Below are positions 1-7,966 of a stretch of DNA of 18,195 nt, piece after piece. Position 1 is the stretch's first letter. Each line of letters opens with the position of its first letter. The DNA is taken from the NCBI GenBank assembly GCA_902826945.1, contig CADEGS010000069.1, forward strand, positions 1 through 18,195. Direction: 5' to 3'. Both the position numbers and the translations under genes were made by a program. This DNA is from an uncultured bacterium (GTDB taxonomy: Bacteria; Planctomycetota; UBA1135; GCA-002686595). The notes under the pieces were generated by a model, which searched no databases, was not told where the DNA came from, and saw only the letters and a program-made list of their open reading frames with translations.

Positions 1-853
<853 letters not shown>

Positions 854-860
<7 letters not shown>

Positions 861-882
861 GCTCCCGCTCCGGGCTCAGCGC
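854..882. terminator. Bidirectional terminator-like hairpin containing both stop codons
   Basis: A perfect 9-bp inverted repeat, GCGCTGAGC (854-862) and GCTCAGCGC (874-882), encloses an 11-base loop. The TGA of bioA (858-860) lies in the left arm and the TGA of the minus-strand gene (876-878) in the right arm, so the two stop codons pair with each other. The convergent placement fits a shared terminator. No T-run follows on either strand, so intrinsic termination would be atypical. Confidence 0.55.
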
Positions 883-3080
883 GTTGCACCGATCACGATG
901 CTCCCGCCCTCCTGCGCGACGCGCAGCGGCGCGCCCTCGGGGGTGCGGGCGAGGAGCTCGTGCGGCACGGCGACGAGCCACACGCTGCGCGTCTCGCCGG
1001 CGCGGAGCTGCGCGAGCAGCACGGCGGGCGGGCGCCAGGTGCCGATGCGCTCGGGGCGCACGTAGAGCTCGGCCGCGCGCGCGGCGCCCGGCTCGAGGCG
1101 CACCTCGGCCCAGGCGCCCTGCGTCTCGACCAGGGGCGGGCTGCCGTCGAGCGGCGCGACGAACCAGCCGCGCAGGAGCGGCTCGGCGCCGGTCGCCTCC
1201 CTGATCCAGCCGCGCAGCGTCGTGCCGCAGCGGCCGACGAGCTCGAAGCTCGCGCCGCGCGTGCGCGCGACCTCGGGGATGCGCGCGCGCCAGGGGCTGA
1301 AGAGCGCGTGCTCGTCGAGCTCCGGCGCGCAGATCTGGGCCAGCTGGACGCCGCCGCGCAGCGGCTCCGCGCTCATCGTGGCGACGCACCAGTCCTGCCA
1401 GTCGAAGGCGACCCGCAGGCCGCCGCCGCGCTCGGCGTGCAGGCGCGCGGCCGCGGTCAGGAAGCGGTTGCCGGGGAGCTCGAGCGCGTCGACGCTCGCG
1501 GGCAGGGGGTCCTGGACGTCGAGCTCGAAGCGCCCTTGCTCGTCGACGTCGGCGTCGTCGCACTCGACGAAGAGCCGCGTCGGGCGCAGCACCCCGGGGA
1601 TCGCCTCCCAGCCCTCGATGCGGCCGGGGAGGCGCCGGCGCGACGGCGCCTCGAGGGCGAGCGCGGCGGTCTCGCCGGCCCGGACGCCGACCGAGCCCTC
1701 GATCGCTCGCCGGCAGAACCCGTCGGCCCACGTCCAGGCCAGGTCGTACGTCCCCGCGGGAACGGAGAGGCTCCAGACCCCCTCGCGACCCGCGGCGCGG
1801 AAGACGTCGCCGCCGTCGCGCAGGGTGGCGCAGAGGACGAGCGCGGGAGCGGAGCGCGCGCGGACCTCGATGCGTCCCTCCGAAGCGGGCAGACGCAGCT
1901 CGTAGCGCGTGGGAGCGACCCGGCGCAGGTGCGCGGCGGGGACGCGCAGCGTGCCGCGCGCGCAGGCGACGACGAGCGTGCGGGCCGCGAGGAGCTGGCG
2001 CTCGCCGCCCACCAGGCCCACCGGAGCGGGCGCGCCCGCGACGGGCTCGCCCGGATCCTCGTCGAGCCCGAGGGCCCAGTCGCCCGCCAGCGGCCGGCCG
2101 CTCGCCTCGACCGCCGCGACCGCGACCAGCCGCTCGTCAGGGGTCGCGCGACGCGGGCCGGCGGCGCCGCACAGCTCCCAGACCTCGAACGCTCCCTCGC
2201 GCAGCGCGATCGGGTCGCCGAAGGCGGTCTGCAGCGCGAGCGCGCCCGGCGCGTCCGGCAGCCAGACGAAGCGCCCTTCCCCGTCCTGGACGGTGCTGCG
2301 CACCACGCGGTCGAGAGGCGCGAGGGCCACCGGATCGATCGTCAGCAGGAGCGAGCGCCCCTCGAGGAGCTCCGGGTCGGCGCCGCTCACGCGCACGCGC
2401 AGCTCGCAGGCGTCGCTCGTGTCCACCCAGCGCTGGTGCGCCCAGCCGGGCTGCAGGCGGAAGCGGTCGGCGCGCGCGAGCGAGCCGAGGGGCCACCCGA
2501 GCGATCCGTCCGCGGGGACCAGGTCGAGGTCGAGCGTGAGCTCACGTCCCGCCGGCGCTGCGAAGGAGACCGTGCCGCGCGTCCCGGCGACCGCGAGCAG
2601 CGCGTCGCCGACGAAGCGGCCCTCGCTGCGCAGCGTCGCGCGCACGGCCTCGTCCAGGTCCGCCGGCAGGCCCGTGATCTCGAGGCGCACGAAGGAGTCG
2701 AGCGGCGCGAGCACGACCTCGTCGCCGTCCGCCGCGCTCCAGCTCGCGGGGTGGAAGCCCGGCGCGCGCAGCTCGAACGGGCCGGCGGTGGGGTCGAGCG
2801 GGACGACGCCGTCGGGACCGACGACGACGCGCGCGCGCGCGCCCTGCGCGGCGCTCCAGGCCAGCTCCCAGCCGGCGAGCGACACGTCGCCGCGCGCGAC
2901 GACGCGCACGGAGGTCGCCGCGTGCTTCGGCTGCACCTCGCTGCGCCCGGCCGCGGACGCCGGGCGCGCGTCGGCGAGCTCCGGCGCGACCGGCCGCGCC
3001 TCGCGCCGCGGCGCGAGCGCCGGCAGGAGCAGGAGACCCGCCCCGAGCGCGCCCGCTCCCAGCAATCCGCTCCTGCGCAT
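876..3080 (-). CDS. Exported beta-rich protein of unknown function, 734 aa
   Basis: I do not recognise a family. The N-terminus has MRRSG followed by a hydrophobic stretch (residues ~5-24, Leu/Ala/Gly) ending at ALAPRREARP, which reads as a signal peptide or single membrane anchor. The rest has no further membrane segment. It is a long run of alternating hydrophobic/polar stretches with frequent Gly, Pro and Asp turns and recurring phrases such as FELRAPGFHPASW, WSLSVPAGTYDLAW and RFELDVQD. These resemble the carboxypeptidase-regulatory-like or Ig-like beta-sandwich modules seen in large surface proteins, but that is inferred from pattern only. Several Cys residues are present (for example DWCVATM and VGRCGTTLRG). 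No catalytic motif was seen. The ATG at 3080 places the signal sequence at the very N-terminus and has no clear Shine-Dalgarno site. It lies downstream of the membrane-protein gene on the same strand, 141 bp away across a hairpin. Confidence 0.7.
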   Translation of the reverse strand: MRRSGLLGAGALGAGLLLLPALAPRREARPVAPELADARPASAAGRSEVQPKHAATSVRVVARGDVSLAGWELAWSAAQGARARVVVGPDGVVPLDPTAGPFELRAPGFHPASWSAADGDEVVLAPLDSFVRLEITGLPADLDEAVRATLRSEGRFVGDALLAVAGTRGTVSFAAPAGRELTLDLDLVPADGSLGWPLGSLARADRFRLQPGWAHQRWVDTSDACELRVRVSGADPELLEGRSLLLTIDPVALAPLDRVVRSTVQDGEGRFVWLPDAPGALALQTAFGDPIALREGAFEVWELCGAAGPRRATPDERLVAVAAVEASGRPLAGDWALGLDEDPGEPVAGAPAPVGLVGGERQLLAARTLVVACARGTLRVPAAHLRRVAPTRYELRLPASEGRIEVRARSAPALVLCATLRDGGDVFRAAGREGVWSLSVPAGTYDLAWTWADGFCRRAIEGSVGVRAGETAALALEAPSRRRLPGRIEGWEAIPGVLRPTRLFVECDDADVDEQGRFELDVQDPLPASVDALELPGNRFLTAAARLHAERGGGLRVAFDWQDWCVATMSAEPLRGGVQLAQICAPELDEHALFSPWRARIPEVARTRGASFELVGRCGTTLRGWIREATGAEPLLRGWFVAPLDGSPPLVETQGAWAEVRLEPGAARAAELYVRPERIGTWRPPAVLLAQLRAGETRSVWLVAVPHELLARTPEGAPLRVAQEGGSIVIGATR

Positions 3081-3221
3081 GGCGCAGGCTGGATCGTCCG
3101 CGGCGCGCGGCGGACCTGATGCGGACCCGCCTTCTGAAGGAGAGGCGGCCCGGGCCGGCCGGCGGGCGGCGCCCGACCGGGAAGAGCGTTCCGGGTCGGC
3201 CGCCGGCGGCGCCCGGCGCCG
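3081..3221. other. Intergenic region between the membrane-protein and exported-protein genes
   Basis: This 141-bp gap between two minus-strand genes holds the hairpin at 3167-3205 and nearby palindromic GGCCGGCC-type sequence. I see no credible short gene. A promoter for the gene starting at 3080 would be expected between the hairpin and 3081, but no clear -35/-10 pair is visible. Confidence 0.4.
3167..3205. terminator. Long imperfect hairpin between two minus-strand genes
   Basis: Arms 3167-3183 and 3189-3205 pair over 15 of 17 positions (one C-C and one G-G mismatch) around a 5-base loop, GAGCG. The hairpin starts 16 bases beyond the stop of the membrane-protein gene (3222) in its direction of transcription and lies upstream of the next minus-strand gene (start 3080). 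That fits a terminator or attenuator. The sequence after it on the minus strand is G/C only, so no U-tract is available. Confidence 0.45.
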
Positions 3222-5126
3222 CTACGGCTCGCGGACCTCGAGCGCGCGCAGCTCGTAGTCGAACGCGTCCCGGAAGCCCCAGGGCCGCGGCGAGTCGAAG
3301 GTCACGCGGCGCACGCGCGCGAGCTCCCCGGGCGCGCCGGCGAACCAGCGCTCGCAGTCGGCGAGCGTCGCGACGTAGCGGTCGATCACGACGCCGGTCG
3401 CGAGGATCGGCACGACGGCGCGGAAGGAGCGCGTCGGCCCGGAGTCGAGCTCGAAGGTGACGCGCAGCTCGGGCGGGCGCAGGAAGAGCCGGCGCAGGCG
3501 GCCGAGGAGCGAGGAGCGCGCGCGCAGCGTCAGCACGCGCGGCGCGTCGCCCTCGGGGATCGCGAGCGGCTCGCCCAGGCGCAGCGTGCCGGCGGCGAGC
3601 ACGGGCTCGTCGAGCGCGAGCGGCCGTTCGCGCCGCTCGAGGAGCAGGAAGCCCGCGCGCGTCCCCGCGACGCGGTAGTGCGTGCGCATGGCGCGCTTCG
3701 TCAGGCTCTCGTCGAAGAAGGCGTAGCGGTCGTCCACGCTGCCGAGCGTGAAGAGCAGGAGCTCGGGCGCGTCCGGCGCCTCGTAGCGCGCGCGGTTCAG
3801 GCCGTCGAGGTAGGCGTCGAAGGCCTGGTAGGACTGCACGACCGGGCGCGGGCGCCAGGCGAGGCCGAGCGCGTGCACGATCGAGATCTCGTAGGGCAGG
3901 AGGTCCACCGTGCGCGCGCCGACCGTCTCGCGCAGCTCGCGCAGCGGCGCCAAGGACGACCAGGGGTCGTCGTACGCCGGGCGCTCGCCGAGGCCGGCCA
4001 GGTCCGCGGCGTAGCGCGCGATGCCCGATGGGCGCGCGGCCAGGCGCGCGGGGTCGGCGTGGGCGCTCGCGAGCAGCAGCGAGGGCGCGAGCGCGACCGC
4101 GAGCGCGGCGCCGAAGGCGCGGCGGTGCGCCGCGCCGGCGAGCAGCGCCGCGCCCCCGAAGGCGAACGGCGCGTAGCGCAGGAAAGCCGAGGCGTGCAGC
4201 AGGTCCGCGCGCACGAAGGCGTGCTTGAAGAGCACCAGCAGGAAGCCGGAGGCGAGCAGCACGCCGAGCGCGAGCTCGCGCCGCGCGAGGATCGCGCGCC
4301 GCTGCGCGAGCAGGAGGATCCCCCAGGCGGCGACCACGACCGGCCAGGCGAGGTAAGGCAGCCGCGCGGCGAGTCCCGCGCCGGGCTGCGGCTCGAGGAA
4401 CATCGCCTCCTCGAAGCTGCGCACGAGGTGCGCGGAGGCGCGCAGGTAGCCAGCGAGGTCGACGCGCGTCCAGTGCGCCGTCGCGACGAGCGCGAGCCCG
4501 AACGCGCCGAGGCACGCCAGGCGGCGCAGGAGGCCGCCCCGGACGCCGAAGGCGAGCACGAGCGCGACCGCCAGGGCCGAGGCGACGCCGGTGTTCCCCT
4601 TGCAGAGGAAGACCACGATCGCGAGCGCCGCCGCCAGCGCGAGCGGCACGGCGCGCCGCGTGCGCAGGAAGTCGAGCAGCAAGAGGAGCACCAGCGCTCC
4701 CTGCACCAGCGCCAGGTCGCTGAACCACCAGAACGGCCGCGGGCACAGCGCGCACAGCAGCGCGCACGCGAGCCCCGCGCGCCGCGCGAGCGCGCCGTGC
4801 AGCGAGACGAGCAGCCACGCGAGCCCCGCCAGCAGCACGAGGTCGCAGCCGGCGATGGCGGCGTGCACGTCGCCGACGGGAAGGCGCGTCGAGGCGACCT
4901 GGAGCGGCCCGAACGGGAAGACGTAGTCGCGTCCGAAGACCAGGCCCTGCGCGCGCGCCATGTGCACCGAGAGCGCCCACGACGCGTCCAGGCCGGTGGC
5001 GGACGCGGCCCAGAAGCGCGTCGGCAGCAGGAGGAAGAGCGCGAGCCCGAGCCACGCCGCGCGCTCGAGGGCTCCGGGAAGGCGTCGCGGGCCGCCGGGA
5101 CGCGGAGCGGGAGGCGGGGGCTGCAT
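3222..5126 (-). CDS. Polytopic membrane protein, possibly GT-C glycosyltransferase-like, 634 aa
   Basis: After a Pro-rich cytoplasmic start there are roughly 8-10 hydrophobic helices in residues ~25-370, then a mostly soluble C-terminal region (~370-634). The first periplasmic loop contains DASW at residues 47-50 and then GRDYVFPFGPLQ. A conserved Asp early in loop 1 and a 'FGPL' segment are common in large bacterial GT-C-type or O-antigen/lipid-modifying membrane proteins, so a role in surface polysaccharide or lipid-linked sugar transfer is possible. That assignment is inference. Other charged membrane-proximal motifs are FLCKGNTG and FKHAFVRAD. The C-terminal region looks beta-rich and recalls no family. 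The ATG at 5126 is supported by GAGG five bases upstream. The gene is divergent from the hydrolase gene and may be cotranscribed with the exported-protein gene downstream. Confidence 0.72.
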   Translation of the reverse strand: MQPPPPAPRPGGPRRLPGALERAAWLGLALFLLLPTRFWAASATGLDASWALSVHMARAQGLVFGRDYVFPFGPLQVASTRLPVGDVHAAIAGCDLVLLAGLAWLLVSLHGALARRAGLACALLCALCPRPFWWFSDLALVQGALVLLLLLDFLRTRRAVPLALAAALAIVVFLCKGNTGVASALAVALVLAFGVRGGLLRRLACLGAFGLALVATAHWTRVDLAGYLRASAHLVRSFEEAMFLEPQPGAGLAARLPYLAWPVVVAAWGILLLAQRRAILARRELALGVLLASGFLLVLFKHAFVRADLLHASAFLRYAPFAFGGAALLAGAAHRRAFGAALAVALAPSLLLASAHADPARLAARPSGIARYAADLAGLGERPAYDDPWSSLAPLRELRETVGARTVDLLPYEISIVHALGLAWRPRPVVQSYQAFDAYLDGLNRARYEAPDAPELLLFTLGSVDDRYAFFDESLTKRAMRTHYRVAGTRAGFLLLERRERPLALDEPVLAAGTLRLGEPLAIPEGDAPRVLTLRARSSLLGRLRRLFLRPPELRVTFELDSGPTRSFRAVVPILATGVVIDRYVATLADCERWFAGAPGELARVRRVTFDSPRPWGFRDAFDYELRALEVREP

Positions 5127-5331
5127 CGCGTCGCCTCAGCGCTCGCGCGGGAGGCGCGCGGGCGGGAGCGCGGCTCGACCGCGCGCGAGGACGGAGGCGG
5201 GGCTCGACACGGAGGAGCGTCTTCCGCGTGGGACTCTAGTCGAACGCGCCGGCCGGAGGAATCGCCGCGCGCTGGGCGCGCTGCTATGCTCCCGCCCTTC
5301 GCGGCGCTCGCCTCGCGGCCGCGAGACCCGC
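5127..5331. promoter_or_regulatory. Divergent intergenic region between membrane-protein and hydrolase genes
   Basis: This 205-bp region separates two genes transcribed away from each other, so it should carry a promoter for each. A TATGCT box (5285-5290) lies about 42 bases before the hydrolase ATG, and TAGAGT can be read on the minus strand at 5233-5238. Neither has a convincing -35 at standard spacing, so these are only candidates. No other gene or repeat is apparent. Confidence 0.3.
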
Positions 5332-6810
5332 ATGGCCCCGCGCCCGCTCCCCGTCGTCTTCGTCCACGGCTGGAGCGTCACGCACACCGACACCTACGGG
5401 CACCTGCCCGAGCGCCTGGCGGCCGAGGCCGACGCGTACGGCCTCGCGATCGACGTGCGCCGCATCTGGCTCGGGGAGTACGTCAGCTTCCACGACGAGG
5501 TGCGGCTCGAGGACGTCTCGCGCGCGCTGGAGGCGGCGGTGCGGCGCGAGCTCGGCGACCTGATCGCGAAGGGCGAGCGCTTCGCCGCGATCACGCACTC
5601 GACCGGCGGGCCGGTGATGCGCGACTGGCAATGGCGGTTCTACCACCCGGGCGCGGGCGGCGGGGCGTGCCCGATGAGCCACCTCGTGATGCTCGCGCCG
5701 GCCAACTTCGGCAGCGCGCTGGCGCAGCTCGGCAAGGGCCGGCTCTCGCGCATCAAGGCCTGGTTCCAGGGCGTCGAGCCGGGCCAGGGCATCCTCGACT
5801 GGCTCGAGCTCGGCAGCGCCGGCTCGCAGGCGCTGAACCGCGCCTGGATCGCGGGCGACTTCGGTCCCCCCGGCCCGCGCGGCGTGTTCCCCTTCGTGCT
5901 GACCGGGCAGTCGATCGACCGCAGCCTGTACGACGCGCTGAACAGCTACACGGGCGAGATGGGCTCGGACGGCGTCGTCCGCGTCGCGTCGGCCAACCTG
6001 AACGCCAGCGCGGTGCGCCTGGTGCAGCGGGGGAGCGCGCTCGAGCCCGAAGCGCCGGAGCGCGCGCCGCGCAGCGCGCTGCGGCTGATCGCGGGCGCGT
6101 CGCACTCGGGCTCGAAGATGGGCATCCTGCGCTCGGTCTCGCGCGCGCCGGGCGGGCGCGGCGCCGAGGTCGCAGACGCCGTCCTGCGCGCGCTCGCCGT
6201 CACGACCGAGAAGCAGTACGACGCGCTGTGCGACGCCTTCCAGGCGGAGAGCGACGCCGTGCGCGCGGCCGAGCGCGTCGAGGTCGAGGACCGCCTGCTG
6301 CTGCGCGACCGCGCCTTCCCCCACGACCCGACGACGCAGGTCGTGTTCCGGGTGCTCGACTCCGACGGCAACGCGGTCACCGACTTCGACCTGCTCCTGA
6401 CCGGCAAGGACGACGACCCCTACCAGCTCCCCAAGGGCTTCTTCCTCGACCGCCAGAGGAACCGGCTGCGCCCGAACACGGTCACGTACTTCCTGAACCA
6501 CGCGATCCTCGCCGGCTGCGCGGAGCTGCGCGACGGGGACGACGTCGTGCGCCCCGCCTCGCCGGGCATCGACGTGCTCGGCCTGCGCGTCGAGCCGCGC
6601 CCGCTCGAGGGCTTCGTGCACTACGCCCCCGCCGCGCTGCGCGCCAGCCGCGCGCTGCACGAGACCGTGCTGCGCTGCGACGAGACGGTGCTCGTGGACA
6701 TCGTCCTCTGCCGCATCGTGCACGAGGGCGTCGCGCACCTCGAGCTGGGCGTGAAGCCGCGCTCGTTCAAGAGCGTGAAGCCGGGGAAGCCGATCGAGCC
6801 GGCCGGCTGA
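5332..6810 (+). CDS. Alpha/beta-hydrolase (lipase/esterase-type) with unassigned C-terminal half, 492 aa
   Basis: Residues 8-15 (VVFVHGWS) form the first strand and the HG oxyanion motif of alpha/beta-hydrolases. The nucleophile elbow is THSTGG with Ser90. GSDGVVRVASA carries a likely acid, Asp213, and GASHSGS a likely catalytic His258, so a full Ser-Asp-His triad can be read in order. It likely hydrolyses an ester or phospholipid; the substrate is unknown. Residues ~290-492 are not part of a minimal hydrolase fold. They contain QVVFRVLDSDGNAVTDFDLLL and later beta-like segments, suggesting a separate beta-sandwich module. No signal peptide or lipobox is visible, so it appears cytoplasmic or uses another export route. 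The frame is open further upstream, but the ATG at 5332 begins directly at the first core strand and the upstream translation is low-complexity Arg/Gly. Shine-Dalgarno is weak. It ends convergent with the DUF423 gene. Confidence 0.85.
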   Translation: MAPRPLPVVFVHGWSVTHTDTYGHLPERLAAEADAYGLAIDVRRIWLGEYVSFHDEVRLEDVSRALEAAVRRELGDLIAKGERFAAITHSTGGPVMRDWQWRFYHPGAGGGACPMSHLVMLAPANFGSALAQLGKGRLSRIKAWFQGVEPGQGILDWLELGSAGSQALNRAWIAGDFGPPGPRGVFPFVLTGQSIDRSLYDALNSYTGEMGSDGVVRVASANLNASAVRLVQRGSALEPEAPERAPRSALRLIAGASHSGSKMGILRSVSRAPGGRGAEVADAVLRALAVTTEKQYDALCDAFQAESDAVRAAERVEVEDRLLLRDRAFPHDPTTQVVFRVLDSDGNAVTDFDLLLTGKDDDPYQLPKGFFLDRQRNRLRPNTVTYFLNHAILAGCAELRDGDDVVRPASPGIDVLGLRVEPRPLEGFVHYAPAALRASRALHETVLRCDETVLVDIVLCRIVHEGVAHLELGVKPRSFKSVKPGKPIEPAG

Positions 6811-6839
6811 GGCGGCCGGGAGCGCTCCGGCGACGGCCA

Positions 6840-6859
6840 CCGGCGGCGCCGCGCGCCGG
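6840..6859. terminator. Weak GC hairpin between convergent genes
   Basis: CCGGCG (6840-6845) and CGCCGG (6854-6859) form a 6-bp stem with an 8-base loop in the 66-bp gap between the hydrolase and DUF423 stop codons. The position suits a shared terminator, but a 6-bp G/C stem is easily expected by chance here and no T-run follows. Confidence 0.25.
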
Positions 6860-6876
6860 ACGGCTCGAAGCGCCGC

Positions 6877-7251
6877 TCAGCTCCTGCGCGAGCGCAGCGC
6901 CCACACGCCGAGCGTGCACCACGCGCCGATCAGGAGGCTGCCGCCGAGCGGCGTGACCGGGCCGATCCAGGGCTTGCCGATCCCGAGCGCGAGCAGGTAG
7001 AGCGAGCCGCTGAAGAGCGCGCTGCCCAGCACGAAGCCCCAGCCGACGAAGGCGGGCGGCGCGCGGCGCTCGGCGAGCGCCGCCAGCGCGAGGAGCGCCA
7101 GCGCGTGCCAGACCTGATAGCGCACCGCGGTCTCCCAGACCGGGAGCATGTCGCCCGCCGCGAGCCGCTCCTTCAGCGCGTGCGCGCCGAAGGCGCCCAG
7201 CGCCACGCCGCTCCCGCCGAGGAGCGCGCCCCACGCGATCCAGCGTCCCAT
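6877..7251 (-). CDS. DUF423 family small membrane protein, 124 aa
   Basis: The sequence matches the DUF423 (YgdD / TMEM256-like) family over its full length of about 120 residues. The GAFGAHALK motif follows the first helix, TAVRYQVWHALALLALA forms the second, LFSGSLYLLALG the third, and TPLGGSLLIGAW leads into the fourth. Four membrane helices are predicted in the inner membrane. The biochemical function of the family is not known. The ATG at 7251 begins at the canonical MGRWIA start. The gene lies 29 bp downstream of the gspG stop on the same strand and could be the last gene of the secretion operon by read-through, though the two share no obvious function. A short GCGCGC hairpin (7253-7258 / 7267-7272) lies in that gap. 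Confidence 0.9.
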   Translation of the reverse strand: MGRWIAWGALLGGSGVALGAFGAHALKERLAAGDMLPVWETAVRYQVWHALALLALAALAERRAPPAFVGWGFVLGSALFSGSLYLLALGIGKPWIGPVTPLGGSLLIGAWCTLGVWALRSRRS

Positions 7252-7280
7252 CGCGCGCCAAGGATAGCGCGCCGGCCGGC

Positions 7281-7964
7281 TCAGAACGCGGTCGACGTGA
7301 CCTCGACCACCGGCGTCCCGCCCAGCGGGTCCTCGACGAACGCGTTGCCCCAGGCGTCGGCGTCGTAGTCGGGCGAGCTCGGCAGGAAGCCGTTCGAGAC
7401 CAGGCGCGAGACGACGGTGGCGTAGTTCGCGGGCAGCGGGCTCGTCGAGAGGTACTGCGCGTTGTAGTGGTCGATCGCGCGGTTGATGCGCTCCAGGCGC
7501 GCGAGCGTCTCCGCGCGCCGGATCGAGGTCACGTCGAGCTGGATCAGGAGGTCGTCGGCCGTGCTCGTCTTGGCGTCGGGACCCTGGCTGCGGATCGAGA
7601 GCACGTCGCCCGCCGCGGCGAGCACATACGGCCGCGACCAGGCGTCCACCTGGTAGCCGCTCAGCCCGCTGAGCTGGTCGGTGACGACGCCCGGCAGGTA
7701 GGGCCCGCTCCAGCCCGCGTCGGCCGGCGCGACGAGCAGCTCGGCCACGCTCGCCGGCAGGCGCCGGACGTCGTGGAAGAAGGCCGCCGAGGCCTCGGAG
7801 AGCGCCTGCAGCTCGTCGTTCGTCGCGTTGCGCGCCTTGTAGGTCAAGGCCTTGCTCGTGACCGGCACGACCGCGCCGGCGAGCAGCGCCAGGATCGCGA
7901 CGGCGACGACGATCTCGAGCAGCGTGAAGCCGCGCTCGCGCGCGGACCGGGGTCGGGCTCGCAT
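7281..7964 (-). CDS. gspG: Type II secretion major pseudopilin GspG-like with an extra C-terminal module, 227 aa
   Basis: A class-III prepilin signal, RERG^FTLLE, is cut by the prepilin peptidase after Gly12; Glu at +5 and the hydrophobic helix EIVVAVAILALLAGAVVP follow. Residues ~50-140 match the GspG periplasmic domain: LPASVAELL, then YQVDAWSRPYVL and SQGPDAKTSTADDLLIQ. The last resembles the GspG calcium-binding end. GspG normally stops about there (~140 residues), but this protein continues for ~80 residues with a second set of landmarks: LPANYATVVSRLVSNGFLP and YDADAWGNAFVEDP. It therefore looks like one pilin helix carrying two related globular modules. The ATG at 7964 is two bases after the gspF stop and places the signal peptide correctly. 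It is the last secretion gene of the operon. The product polymerises into the pseudopilus that pushes substrates through the secretin. Confidence 0.87.
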   Translation of the reverse strand: MRARPRSARERGFTLLEIVVAVAILALLAGAVVPVTSKALTYKARNATNDELQALSEASAAFFHDVRRLPASVAELLVAPADAGWSGPYLPGVVTDQLSGLSGYQVDAWSRPYVLAAAGDVLSIRSQGPDAKTSTADDLLIQLDVTSIRRAETLARLERINRAIDHYNAQYLSTSPLPANYATVVSRLVSNGFLPSSPDYDADAWGNAFVEDPLGGTPVVEVTSTAF

Positions 7965-7966
7965 GG

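Noticed and set aside
960..3119. A 700-codon open frame on the plus strand opposite the exported-protein gene
   Set aside because: The translation is Arg/Ala/Glu-rich with no recognisable motif. It mirrors the GC3 of the real minus-strand gene, as expected where stop codons are rare at this GC.
3678..5331. Long plus-strand open frame opposite the membrane-protein gene
   Set aside because: The product is low-complexity Arg/Glu/Gln-rich. The minus strand has clear membrane helices and a Shine-Dalgarno-supported start.
7253..7272. GCGCGC hairpin between gspG stop and DUF423 start
   Set aside because: Six alternating G/C pairs are expected by chance at this composition, and it sits too close to the DUF423 start for confident terminator use.
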